This document shows, piece after piece, positions 25,315-33,359 of a stretch of 64,000 nucleotides of DNA. The stretch is from Azospirillum lipoferum. Lineage in GTDB: Bacteria; Pseudomonadota; Alphaproteobacteria; Azospirillales; Azospirillaceae. The position numbers and the translations under genes were made by a program. The notes below the pieces were generated by a model, which saw nothing but the letters and a program-made list of their open reading frames with translations, did not search any database and had not been told where the DNA came from. Every line of letters starts with the position of its first letter. Position 1 is the first letter of the stretch. Location of the stretch: positions 310,001-374,000 of the forward strand of contig NZ_JALJXJ010000006.1 of NCBI RefSeq assembly GCF_024170005.1, given 5' to 3'.

Positions 25315-26742
25315 TCAGTAGGTCAGGGTCGCCATCACCTCGAAGACCGAGCTGTCCTTGTTGCCGCCGAAGAACTGCTTGCCGCCGTCCCCGGCGAAGA
25401 AACGGCCGGCCACGCCGCTGACCAGCAGATTTTCCGTCGCCGCCCAGTCGACCGCGAGGTTGATCTCATTGCCGACATGGCCGCTGGTGACGCCGGCCGG
25501 CTTGCGGTCGAAGCGGAAGTCGTAGAGCAGGGCGGTCAGCGTCACCGTCTCGGTCGGCTGGACGGCGAACTGGGCATTGTGGACCTTCACGTTGCTGTTG
25601 GAGGTCGGGAAATACTCGCCGTTGATCTCGCCCTGAAGCCAGGTGCCCCAGCGCGGGAAGGCCATGTGAAGCGGGTCGAACGCTTCGCTCTTCGCCGTGC
25701 CGGGCTTGTCGCCGCTGAACCGGCTGTAGCGGTAGCCGACACGCGGCGTCCAGGCGACGTCGGCGAAGCTGTAGCCGGCCTCGCCATACCAGGCCGACGC
25801 GTCGACCTCGGCTCCGGCACGGTTGTTATGCTGCTTCACGTACTCCGCCGACAGGGTCAGGCCGGGAACCGACGGGATGGTGAGCCCGAGGGCACGCAGG
25901 TTGTAGATGTCCATGCCCTTGCGGGTCGGCAGGTTCGACTGGTCGATGCGCATATAGGAAGCGCCGAGCGAGCTTTTGCCTTCCGCCCCGCCCTCTGCCC
26001 CGAAGCGCCATTCCAGATTGCCGCCATAGATGACGTCGGTGTTGCTGTACTTGTCGCTCTTCAGGCGGAACAGGTCGGCATGGACGGGTGCCACGTCGAA
26101 CTTGGCGACGGCGGTGCCGGTGTTCCAGCCGCGGCGCGGCCCCAGCCAGTAGGTGCCCTGCCGCCGTGAATCCAGCGTGCCGTCGCCGATGATGAAGCCG
26201 TCACCGATCACGAAATTCTGCCGGCCATAGGCGAGATCGACGGCATCCTTGCCCAGCGCGGACAGTAGATCGCCGCTCTTCCAGCCGACATAGAGGTTGT
26301 CGAGGTCGGTGCGGCCCTGGCGGCCCTGGGTGAAGCCGCCGGCATCGCCGTCACCGACCGTTCCGCCCGACACCGCACGCACGCCGCTGTAAAAGGTGCC
26401 GGCGCCTTCGGTGGCATAGGTCAGCTTCAGGCTGGGGGCGACATAACCTTCGGCCCAGTTGCGGTCCTTCTGCACCTTGCCGTCCGGCGTCACCACGCCG
26501 GCGCCGAGATTGGCGTTGGTCACGGCGACCGCGCCGATGCCGGCGGTGAAACCGCCTTCCAGCGTGACTCCGTTCTGCTCATGGAGCGTCACATCGGCCT
26601 GGGCGGTGGTGGACATCGCCAGCAGGGGCATCGCGAGCAGGGCCGTGCCGGCGGGCATCCTTCTCCGGGGCGGCCGATGGGGGCGGGGGGCGTCGCTCGG
26701 CCGGGCGGTGCCTGTTCCGGCGAACGTCAGGGCGGTGACCAT
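25315..26742 (-). CDS. Outer-membrane beta-barrel porin
   Basis: 475 residues from the ATG at 26742. A long signal region (hydrophobic core around GTALLAMPLLAMSTTAQA, cleavage near residue 52) is followed by alternating amphipathic strands rich in Gly, Tyr and Trp, ending in an outer-membrane-type C-terminal aromatic residue (VMATLTY). It resembles alginate-export-type and aromatic-uptake porins rather than OmpC trimers. The start has GGAGA 9 nt upstream; the longer frame to 26898 is not supported. It lies between the ABC importer and the iac genes and could admit their substrate into the periplasm; that is inference. Confidence 0.8.
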   Translation of the reverse strand: MVTALTFAGTGTARPSDAPRPHRPPRRRMPAGTALLAMPLLAMSTTAQADVTLHEQNGVTLEGGFTAGIGAVAVTNANLGAGVVTPDGKVQKDRNWAEGYVAPSLKLTYATEGAGTFYSGVRAVSGGTVGDGDAGGFTQGRQGRTDLDNLYVGWKSGDLLSALGKDAVDLAYGRQNFVIGDGFIIGDGTLDSRRQGTYWLGPRRGWNTGTAVAKFDVAPVHADLFRLKSDKYSNTDVIYGGNLEWRFGAEGGAEGKSSLGASYMRIDQSNLPTRKGMDIYNLRALGLTIPSVPGLTLSAEYVKQHNNRAGAEVDASAWYGEAGYSFADVAWTPRVGYRYSRFSGDKPGTAKSEAFDPLHMAFPRWGTWLQGEINGEYFPTSNSNVKVHNAQFAVQPTETVTLTALLYDFRFDRKPAGVTSGHVGNEINLAVDWAATENLLVSGVAGRFFAGDGGKQFFGGNKDSSVFEVMATLTY

Positions 26743-26917
26743 GAAGCTGTCTCCGTTCGGGTGATTTTCTTGTTTGGAGCAGGGGCGGGGCAAAGGCCGG
26801 CCGCCATGCGTGCGCCATGCATGCTCTCGATCCGTGAAACCGTGTCCGGTCCGAGCGCAGCCATTGCGTCGGGCGCGGGGCTTTGCAAATCCAGTCATGT
26901 CATTGATTGATGGCGGT

Positions 26918-26938
26918 GCGGATTATATCCATATCCGC
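26918..26938. promoter_or_regulatory. Inverted repeat GCGGAT-N9-ATCCGC
   Basis: A 6-bp inverted repeat with a 9-bp AT-rich spacer in the porin/iacR divergent region. Size and symmetry suit a MarR- or GntR-type dimer. It could be the iacR autoregulatory site; no direct evidence. Confidence 0.35.
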
Positions 26939-27011
26939 GAGGTACATCCGCTGTATTTCTCTGGACATTCTCTTGTGGACTGCAAAACTGTTTTTCCAGA
27001 ATAGGAGAAGT

Positions 27012-27043
27012 CTCATCGGCCTTTTCGGAAGGGCTCCGATGAG
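27012..27043 (+). promoter_or_regulatory. Hairpin-forming inverted repeat in the iacR leader
   Basis: CTCATCGG (27012-27019) pairs with CCGATGAG (27036-27043), and an inner CCTT/AAGG extends the stem around a TTCGG loop, with a 3-nt bulge. It lies about 170 nt before the iacR start, probably within the transcript. It may be an operator, an RNA structure or a weak terminator. Confidence 0.35.
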
Positions 27044-27214
27044 TCCTGGATATTTTCCATCAGCTTTGCGTGCGGCAGGGTGTCCGGCTGCCAACCGTCT
27101 TGTGATGCGGCGGCTTTTCCGCTATTCACCCGGCATCTCCACATGGTTGTGTCGAGCGTGGCCGGACCGGCCGGCAGCCCGTCCGCCCCGCCACAGCCGG
27201 ATGAAGGGCGCAGC

Positions 27215-27703
27215 ATGAGCGGCAGCAGTTCACCCCAACTCCCGGTGCAGGCGGGGGGCACGGCGTTCTCCAAGAAACGCATGCGCCGCGACTGGCCCTT
27301 CTACTGGATTTCGCGGGTGAACGGCCGCTATGTGCAGGCGCTGGAAAAGCGGCTGAAACCGCTGAACCTCGACATGCCGCGCTGGCGCGTGCTGATGTGC
27401 CTGTATGAGGACGAGCATCAGAGCATTTCCGAGATCGCCGAATTCAGCGTTCTCAAGCTGAACACCGCGACCAAGATCGTGCAGAGGATGGTCGCCGACG
27501 GGCTGGTGACGACACGGGTGCGGCCCACCGACGGGCGGGCGACGGATGTCGGCCTGACGCCTCACGGCGACCGGATGCGCCAGCTCGCCATGGCCGAGGC
27601 CGACGGCATCCTGGCGGCATCCTTCGTCAACATCTCCAGCGAGGAGATGGCGGCGCTCAACGGGCTGCTGGAGAAGGTCTTCGACCGGCTGGGCGAGGTC
27701 TGA
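27215..27703 (+). CDS. iacR: MarR-family regulator of indole-3-acetate catabolism
   Basis: 162 residues with a MarR winged helix: DMPRWRVLMCLYEDEHQSISEIAEFS, the recognition helix around LNTATKIVQRMV, and the wing DGRATDVGLTPHG. IacR proteins repress iac operons and are released by indole-3-acetate or a breakdown product. The start at 27215 has AAGG upstream; a 45-codon in-frame extension to 27080 is low quality. It is convergent with iacG, 22 nt apart. It could be the protein that reads the four-copy dyad motif described at 34576-36755; the LysR product encoded at 35672-36595 is the alternative. Confidence 0.8.
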   Translation: MSGSSSPQLPVQAGGTAFSKKRMRRDWPFYWISRVNGRYVQALEKRLKPLNLDMPRWRVLMCLYEDEHQSISEIAEFSVLKLNTATKIVQRMVADGLVTTRVRPTDGRATDVGLTPHGDRMRQLAMAEADGILAASFVNISSEEMAALNGLLEKVFDRLGEV

Positions 27704-27732
27704 CCGCCCATCAAGCCACCGCCCATCAAGCC
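27703..27732. repeat. 15-bp tandem duplication between iacR and iacG
   Basis: ACCGCCCATCAAGCC occurs twice in tandem (27703-27717, 27718-27732), covering the end of iacR and the stop codon of iacG. It is a small slippage duplication with no obvious function. Confidence 0.75.
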
Positions 27733-28250
27733 GATGTCCCGAGCGTGTGGAAGCTCCGGTTGAACCAGATCAGACCGCCGCCGGGACCGTCGCGGAGCGT
27801 CGTCGCCTGAACCTCGCAGAACAGCACGGTGTGGGTGCCCTTGCGCTGGTGATCGACGATCCGGCAATCGAAGGAGGCCGAGGCGCCGGACAGCACCGGG
27901 GCGCCGGTTCCGTCGCTGGTCCAACTGCCGCCGGCGAAACGGTCCTCGCCGGTCCATCGGGCGAAGGAGCGTGACAGCTCCTGGTGGTCGGCGTTCAGCA
28001 CGTTGACGCAGAGCACGCCGTTCTCGAGGAACGCGTCATGGGCGAAGGCGTTGGCGTTGATGCAGACCAGCAGCGTCGGCGGCGTGTCGGTGACCGAACA
28101 GACGGCGGAAACGGTCAGGCCGTGGCGGCCGGCCGGGCCGTCGGTGGTCACCAGATTGACGGCGGCGCCCAGGCGGCTCATGCCGTCACGGAAGGCCAGC
28201 GCCTCTGGCGGCAGGGGGGCGGGCGGAAGCGGGGCGGCGGTTGCGGACAT
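27726..28250 (-). CDS. iacG: Flavin reductase (HpaC-like) of the iac pathway
   Basis: 174 residues in the flavin-reductase-like split-barrel family: FRDGMSRLGAAVNLVTTDG, GLTVSAVCSVTDTPPTLLVCINANA and FCEVQATTLRDGPGGGLIWFNRSFH are typical of FMN/FAD:NAD(P)H reductases that serve two-component monooxygenases. It would provide reduced flavin to IacA. It is the last gene of the iacHABCDEFG transcript, 12 nt after iacF. Confidence 0.88.
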   Translation of the reverse strand: MSATAAPLPPAPLPPEALAFRDGMSRLGAAVNLVTTDGPAGRHGLTVSAVCSVTDTPPTLLVCINANAFAHDAFLENGVLCVNVLNADHQELSRSFARWTGEDRFAGGSWTSDGTGAPVLSGASASFDCRIVDHQRKGTHTVLFCEVQATTLRDGPGGGLIWFNRSFHTLGTSA

Positions 28251-28262
28251 GGTCGCTTCTCC

Positions 28263-29243
28263 TCAGATATCGAGAACAAGTGCGTTCGATCGGGCGCGCG
28301 AGCAGCAGACACAGATCATGCTGTTCTCGGCGCGCTCCTCGTCGGTCAGGAACTGGTCGCGGTGATCGGGGGTGCCGTCGAGCACGTCGGTGACGCAGGT
28401 GCCGCAGACGCCCTCCTCGCACTTCACCGGGATGGAGATGCCAGCGCGGGCGAGCGCCTTGGCGATGGTGTCTTCCGGGCCGACGGTCACGGTCACGCCG
28501 GACCGGCTGGCCGTCACCTCGAAGCCGTCGCCCGTGCTGTCGACCTGGGCCGAGAAATATTCCCGGTGGATGTTGGCCGGGGCGTGGCCCGCGGTCTTCG
28601 CGGCGCCGATCAGCCAGTCCATGAAGCCCTGGGGACCGCAGACATAGAGGTGGGTTCCGGCCTCCGGCGGCGGCAGGTCGCGGGCGGGGTCGAGACGCTG
28701 CGCTTGCGGCAGATCGTCGTGATGGAACACCACCCGGTGCCCCCAGGGGGCCGTGGCGATGGTGTCGCGGAAGGCGGTGGCCCGTTCCGACCGGGTGCAG
28801 TAATGCAGCGTGAAGTCCCGGCCCAGGGCGTGCAGCCGCCAGGCCATCGCCAGCATCGGCGTGATGCCGATTCCGCCGCCGAACAGCACGGTGTGGCGGG
28901 CGCCCTCAACCAGTTCGAAATGGTTGCGCGGCCCTTCGATGGTGAAGCTGCCGCCCAGAGCCGCAAGGCGGTGGAAGGCGACGGAACCGCCGCGGCTGTT
29001 GGGGTCGCGCAGGACGCCGATCTCGTAGGAGCCGGCCTGGGCCGGGTCCGAGCAGAGCGAATATTGCCGCCACAGGCCGGTGTCGCCGGCGGTCAGGCGG
29101 ATGTCGATGTGCGCTCCCGCGGTGAAGGCCGGCAGGGCGGCGCCGTCGGGCGCCGCCAGCTTGACCCGCAGGATGTCGCCCGGCTCCTCGATCCGTTCGA
29201 TGACGGTCAGGATGCGGGACTGGCTGTCGGTGTCGTCGCTCAT
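28263..29243 (-). CDS. iacF: Phthalate-dioxygenase-reductase-type oxidoreductase
   Basis: 326 residues: an FNR-like beta-barrel for FMN, a NAD-binding domain (VLFGGGIGITPMLAMAWRL) and a C-terminal plant-type [2Fe-2S] ferredoxin domain with CEEGVCGTC plus a distal Cys (MICVCC). This order (flavin, NAD, iron-sulfur) is that of phthalate-dioxygenase and vanillate-demethylase reductases. It should deliver electrons to the Rieske oxygenase IacC/IacD. Its start overlaps the iacE stop by 4 nt (ATGA). Confidence 0.9.
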   Translation of the reverse strand: MSDDTDSQSRILTVIERIEEPGDILRVKLAAPDGAALPAFTAGAHIDIRLTAGDTGLWRQYSLCSDPAQAGSYEIGVLRDPNSRGGSVAFHRLAALGGSFTIEGPRNHFELVEGARHTVLFGGGIGITPMLAMAWRLHALGRDFTLHYCTRSERATAFRDTIATAPWGHRVVFHHDDLPQAQRLDPARDLPPPEAGTHLYVCGPQGFMDWLIGAAKTAGHAPANIHREYFSAQVDSTGDGFEVTASRSGVTVTVGPEDTIAKALARAGISIPVKCEEGVCGTCVTDVLDGTPDHRDQFLTDEERAENSMICVCCSRARSNALVLDI

Positions 29244-29992
29244 CGCATGTAAATCCCTCCGTTGACGTCCCAGCAGGCCCCGGTGACGAAGCCGGACTCC
29301 GGCTTGGCCAGCAGGGTGACAAGGTCGGCGACGAAACCGGGATCCCCGAGCCGGCCGACCGGGATCGCCGCCAGCGCCGCCGGCAGCCGTTCCGGCGTCA
29401 GCACCGAACGGACCATCGGCGTGTCCATCGGACCCGGAGCGATGGCGTTGCAGGTGACGCCGAACGGAGCGAGGTCGCGGGCGAAGATCTTGGTCAGCGT
29501 CAGGATCGCCCCCTTGGAGGCGGCGTAATGCGCCCCCGTGGCGGTCCCGCCATTCTGGCCGGCCAGCGACGCCATGTTGACGATGCGGCCATAGCCGCGC
29601 TGCTTGAAATGGCGGCCGAAGATCTGGCAGCCGGCGAAGGTGCCGCCGGCATTGGTCGCCATCACCGCGTTGAACTCGTCGACGCCGATCTCCAGCACCG
29701 GCTTGACCTCGGTGCGGGCGGCGTTGTTGACGATCACCTCGACCGAGCCCCAGCGCTCGACGCAGCGGTCGAGGATCCGCTGGAAATCCTCGGGCCTCGA
29801 CACGTCGAGCGTGCCGGCCGCCGCGGTTTCGCCGGAAAGGTCGAGGTCGCGGGCCAGCCCTTCGGCCGCATCGGCGGCGAGGTCGGTGACGACGACGCGG
29901 AAGCCGGCCCGGTGCAGGGCGCAGGCGGTGAGCGCGCCCAGGCCGCTGGCGCCGCCGGTGACGACCGCCGTCTGGAGAGACGGGGCCGTCAT
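29240..29992 (-). CDS. iacE: Short-chain dehydrogenase of the iac pathway
   Basis: 250 residues, a classical SDR: TGGASGLGALTAC near the N-terminus, NNAARTEVKP, the YAASKGA active-site motif and a C-terminal FVTGACWDVNGGIYMR. IacE acts on an early intermediate of indole-3-acetate breakdown; its exact reaction is not settled in the literature I know. The start at 29992 is fixed by the ATGA overlap with iacD; a longer frame upstream is a shadow. Confidence 0.88.
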   Translation of the reverse strand: MTAPSLQTAVVTGGASGLGALTACALHRAGFRVVVTDLAADAAEGLARDLDLSGETAAAGTLDVSRPEDFQRILDRCVERWGSVEVIVNNAARTEVKPVLEIGVDEFNAVMATNAGGTFAGCQIFGRHFKQRGYGRIVNMASLAGQNGGTATGAHYAASKGAILTLTKIFARDLAPFGVTCNAIAPGPMDTPMVRSVLTPERLPAALAAIPVGRLGDPGFVADLVTLLAKPESGFVTGACWDVNGGIYMR

Positions 29993-30486
29993 CAGAACAG
30001 ATAGCTGAACGCCGTCAGCTCCCCGTCCGAATTCAGCAGCCGCGCCACCTTGTTGCGGATGCGCAGGCCGCTTCCGGTGCGCACCAGCGTGTAGGTCAGG
30101 TTCGCCGCATAGATCCGCTGGCGGCCGAACTTGTTCTCCACCACATGCTCGGCGCAGTTGAGGAGGATCTCGTCGCCCGTCGCGCCCTGAAGCACGAAAC
30201 GGGAGACGGTGCGCACCGTATCGGCCGGCGGCGCCGACGAGATCGAGAAGCCCTGCTGGAAACGCTCGACGCGCATTTTGCGCATCTTGGCGTCGTCGTA
30301 GCAGACGTTGACCTGATCCTCGTAATTCTCGCCCTTGCCGATCGGAACGATGTAATGGCCGTCCTCGGTCCACAGCGCCAGCCAGGCATCGTAATCGCAG
30401 CGGTCGAGGATATCGGCTTCCCGCCAGACGAAGGCGGCCAACTCTTGCAGGTCGACATCCCTGTCGACAGTCGTGATCCCGTTCAT
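29992..30486 (-). CDS. iacD: Ring-hydroxylating dioxygenase beta subunit
   Basis: 164 residues with an NTF2/SnoaL-type cone fold as in ring-hydroxylating dioxygenase small subunits: FVWREADILDRCDYDAWLALWTEDGHYIVP at the start and LRIRNKVARLLNSDGELTAFSYLF at the end. It is structural, forming an alpha3beta3 complex with IacC. Its start overlaps the iacC stop (ATGA), and its stop overlaps the iacE start, so the three genes are translationally coupled. Confidence 0.9.
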   Translation of the reverse strand: MNGITTVDRDVDLQELAAFVWREADILDRCDYDAWLALWTEDGHYIVPIGKGENYEDQVNVCYDDAKMRKMRVERFQQGFSISSAPPADTVRTVSRFVLQGATGDEILLNCAEHVVENKFGRQRIYAANLTYTLVRTGSGLRIRNKVARLLNSDGELTAFSYLF

Positions 30487-31775
30487 TGGGCCATCATCCT
30501 CTTCCACATCTGATAGGAGGCGCGCATACCGGTTTCGGCGCTGAGATGGCCGCGCGGGCCGTCGACGCCCGGCACCTCGTCGACGAGGCCGCGGTTCACC
30601 AGGATCGGCAGATCCTTGCCGCCCAGCGTGCCGCGCTGGACGCGCTCCCACACCTCGGCGTCGTCGGGGGTGCCGAAGCCCATCGGGCCCTGGAAATGCT
30701 CCTGAAGGCGGATGCGCATCCGGTTGGCGGCGGCCGGCCCGCCATCCATGCCGAGGCAGACATGGCGGATGGCGGTCTCCTTGACGCCGACCGGCCGCAG
30801 GACGCGGAAGAAGGCCAGCGACAGCGACACGTTCGGGAACAGGTTCAGGTTGAAGCCGGCGCCGCCGGTGGCGCGGACGATCTTGCGCACGCGCGGCTCG
30901 TCGAAGCCCTCGTCGCGCAGCGCCTGGGCCAGCTCCTCGAACCGCTCCGGGATCGGGTCGTCGAGGTTTTCATCAAGGTCGATCAGTTCGGGGATCATGA
31001 CGGCGACCGAATGGCCGTTGCCGAGATCCTCGACGAAGCCCGCCTTGTCGAAGAAGTTGAAGGTGGCCTCGGCCTCCTTGTCCAGGCTCTGGATGAAGGA
31101 CTTGTGGACGACCGGGAAATGGTAGGCGTCGGTGGTGTTCTCCAGCTGGATCTTCCAGTTCATCGGCACGGTGAACTGATGCTCGCCCAGCACCTTGACC
31201 GGATAGCCGCCGCCCTGCTTCATGAACAGGTCGATCCACTTCTTCGCCGGGCCGAGGAAATCGACCAGCGGCTCGATGCCGTCGTCGAGCGTGGCGAAGA
31301 TCATGTTCTGGTAGGATTCGACGCGCAGCGCCTTCATCCCCAGCGCCGACTTGTCGAAATCCTTGCCATACTGCTCGGGATAGGGGACGCCGCGCAGCGA
31401 GCCGTCGAGGCCGTAGCCCCAGCCATGGTACGGGCACTGGAAGGACGATGTCTTGCCCTTCTTGACCTCGCACACCGTGGCGGCGCGGTGGCGGCAGCGG
31501 TTCACCAGGACGTTGATGTCGCCCTTGCGGTCGCGCACCACGATGACCGGCTGCTGGCCGACCCAGGACAGGATGAAGGATCCCTTCTCCGGCACTTCCG
31601 AGCCGTGGGCGACGAACACCCAGCTGTGGGCGAAGATCTTCTCCATCTCCTGCTCGAAGAGGGCGGCATCCTCGTACAGCGGCGTCTGGACCCGGTCATG
31701 CTCGACAAGGTCTTCCGGGCGTACCGAACTGTGGTGGGCCGGGCCATGGTGGACCGGGCTATGATCGAGAGACAT
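30483..31775 (-). CDS. iacC: Rieske ring-hydroxylating dioxygenase alpha subunit
   Basis: 430 residues. The Rieske [2Fe-2S] motif is C94-x-H96 ... C114-x2-H117 (NRCRHRAATV and FQCPYHGW), and the mononuclear iron site is D216-x2-H219-x4-H224 (TTDAYHFPVVHKS). With IacD it hydroxylates an oxidised indole intermediate on the way to catechol in described iac pathways. The first roughly 20 residues are His/Ser/Pro-rich (HSPVHHGPAHHSS), a low-complexity addition in front of the conserved domain. It lies 27 nt downstream of iacB. Confidence 0.93.
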   Translation of the reverse strand: MSLDHSPVHHGPAHHSSVRPEDLVEHDRVQTPLYEDAALFEQEMEKIFAHSWVFVAHGSEVPEKGSFILSWVGQQPVIVVRDRKGDINVLVNRCRHRAATVCEVKKGKTSSFQCPYHGWGYGLDGSLRGVPYPEQYGKDFDKSALGMKALRVESYQNMIFATLDDGIEPLVDFLGPAKKWIDLFMKQGGGYPVKVLGEHQFTVPMNWKIQLENTTDAYHFPVVHKSFIQSLDKEAEATFNFFDKAGFVEDLGNGHSVAVMIPELIDLDENLDDPIPERFEELAQALRDEGFDEPRVRKIVRATGGAGFNLNLFPNVSLSLAFFRVLRPVGVKETAIRHVCLGMDGGPAAANRMRIRLQEHFQGPMGFGTPDDAEVWERVQRGTLGGKDLPILVNRGLVDEVPGVDGPRGHLSAETGMRASYQMWKRMMAQ

Positions 31776-31802
31776 GGTTTCTCCTCTGGGCTTGCCGGGG
31801 GA

Positions 31803-32168
31803 TCAGAGTTCGGGCGTCGGCAGCGGCCGGCCCATGCGCGCCTCGATGCGCATGTAGCGCCACAGCCGGTGTCCCTGGTCGCCGACCTCGATGGTGCGGA
31901 ACAGGTTGCAGGCGGCGACCACCGCGTCGCGGTCGGGAAAATCGCCCAGCAGGTAGCAGGTCCAGGGGAACCCGGTGGGCGAAGTGCCGACCATCGTCTC
32001 GTCGTCGTCGATGGTGCCCAGCACGGTGACGCCCGGCATCCTGTGGACGGTGGCCAGGAACTGCTTCGTCGCCGTCCATACCGGACCGGTCTGATCGAAG
32101 GGAAGGTCGAAGAAATTCTGCTGCACGGCGATGCACAGCAGGGTGCGGATCGGCTTCTTCTCGCTCAT
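31803..32168 (-). CDS. iacB: Small conserved protein of the iac cluster
   Basis: 121 residues, no signal peptide or membrane segment. It begins with KKPIRTLLCIAVQQNFFDLPFDQTGPVW and contains TVLGTIDDDETMVGTSPTGFPWTCYLLGDFP, with a compact alpha/beta (ferredoxin-like) look. Identified mainly by size and by position between iacA and iacC, where IacB of unknown role is found in Pseudomonas and Paraburkholderia clusters. It could be a small accessory or isomerase-like protein. The function is not known to me. Confidence 0.7.
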   Translation of the reverse strand: MSEKKPIRTLLCIAVQQNFFDLPFDQTGPVWTATKQFLATVHRMPGVTVLGTIDDDETMVGTSPTGFPWTCYLLGDFPDRDAVVAACNLFRTIEVGDQGHRLWRYMRIEARMGRPLPTPEL

Positions 32169-32222
32169 CGGGTCTGTTCCCTGTTCTGAGTTCGGTTTGG
32201 CGGCCCCACGGAAAGGGCCGGA

Positions 32223-33359
32223 TCACGGGAAGCCGGGGGCCGCCGGCTGGTCGAGCAGGGCGGCGCCGGCCATCTGCCAGCTTCCGGCGCCGATGAAGGC
32301 GTGCTGCGCCACGCAGGCGGCGTCGATCATGCAGCGACCCAGCGGGTGGCCGCTGTTCATCGAATCCGAGCCACCCAGCACGAAGGCGATGCGCGCGGCC
32401 TCGGCCCCGTCCTGCGCCGCCTTGGAGGCGACCTGCCGCAGGCGGATCTGCATCGGCCGGTCGACCTCGCCCTTGGTCAGCATCAGGTCCCAGGCCTGTT
32501 CGATGGTGTCGTAGAAGGCCGCCCGCGCACCCAGGAGCAACCCTTCCGCCTGGGCGATGCCCATCTGGACATAGCCGCGCGCCGCCGGGCTGGGGGCACC
32601 GGTGATCGAGTTGCGGCGGATCGCATCCTGCCGCACCCAGTCGATGGCGGCCCGCGCCGTGCCCAGCGCCACCACGGCCAGCACGTGCGAGGCGAGCGCC
32701 ATCGCGGGATAGCGGAAGATCGCGTCGTCCATCGACGGCTTGCCGCCGCGGATGAAGGTCCATTCCTCCGGCACCACGATGTTCTCGACCGTCACCTCGT
32801 GGCTGCCGGTGGCGCGCAGGCCGATGGTGTCCCAGGTCTCGTGCACCGTGACCTCGTTGCGCGGCATGACGGCGGTGCGCAGGAGCGCGCTCGACTCCCC
32901 GTCCACCTTGATGCCGCCGCCGACGATCGAGGCGCCCATCACGCCCGAGCACCAGGGCCAGCGGCCGGAGAACTCCAGCCCGCCCGCGACCTTGCGCGTG
33001 GGCTGCGGCGGATACATGCCGCCGGCGAAGACGGTGTCGGGATCGGCGCCGTAGATGGCGGCGTAGGTTTCGGTCGGCAGCGCCGCCAGATATGTCGAGG
33101 AGACGCCGAAGCTGGCGACCCAGCCGGCCGAGGCGTCGGCGGTCGAGATCTCCTCGACCAGCCGGCAGAATTCCGCCGGGGAGCAGCCGTCGCCGCCGAA
33201 GCGGGTCGGGACGAAGGCGCGATAGACGCCGGCCTCCTGGAACTTGCGGACGATGTCGACGGGGATATGGCGGAGCTTGTGGAACTCGTCGCGCCGCGCG
33301 CGGATTTCCGACTTGAGGGTTTCAAGCGCCGTCGCGGCCGGCGCGTTGCGTGGAGTCAT
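32223..33359 (-). CDS. iacA: Acyl-CoA-dehydrogenase-fold flavin monooxygenase, first step of indole-3-acetate oxidation
   Basis: 378 residues of the acyl-CoA-dehydrogenase / group D monooxygenase fold: FQEAGVYRAFVPTRFGG, ADASAGWVASF, WPWCSGV, WDTIGLRATGSHEVTVENIVVPEE, and a helical C-terminal half. IacA uses reduced flavin from IacG to oxidise indole-3-acetate at the indole ring. It is shorter than acyl-CoA dehydrogenases and lacks their usual catalytic Glu region, as in HpaB/DszC-like oxygenases. The start at 33359 overlaps the 3' end of iacH by 38 nt; the longer frame to 33482 is a shadow. Confidence 0.9.
   Translation of the reverse strand: MTPRNAPAATALETLKSEIRARRDEFHKLRHIPVDIVRKFQEAGVYRAFVPTRFGGDGCSPAEFCRLVEEISTADASAGWVASFGVSSTYLAALPTETYAAIYGADPDTVFAGGMYPPQPTRKVAGGLEFSGRWPWCSGVMGASIVGGGIKVDGESSALLRTAVMPRNEVTVHETWDTIGLRATGSHEVTVENIVVPEEWTFIRGGKPSMDDAIFRYPAMALASHVLAVVALGTARAAIDWVRQDAIRRNSITGAPSPAARGYVQMGIAQAEGLLLGARAAFYDTIEQAWDLMLTKGEVDRPMQIRLRQVASKAAQDGAEAARIAFVLGGSDSMNSGHPLGRCMIDAACVAQHAFIGAGSWQMAGAALLDQPAAPGFP

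Larger units (their letters stand above)
26743..27214. other. Divergent regulatory region between porin and iacR
   Basis: About 470 bp with no supported gene, holding the promoters of the porin (minus) and iacR (plus). It contains two inverted repeats listed separately (26918-26938 and 27012-27043). The 20-bp TACGTGA/CGTAA motif that marks the other iac promoters is absent here. Confidence 0.5.
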
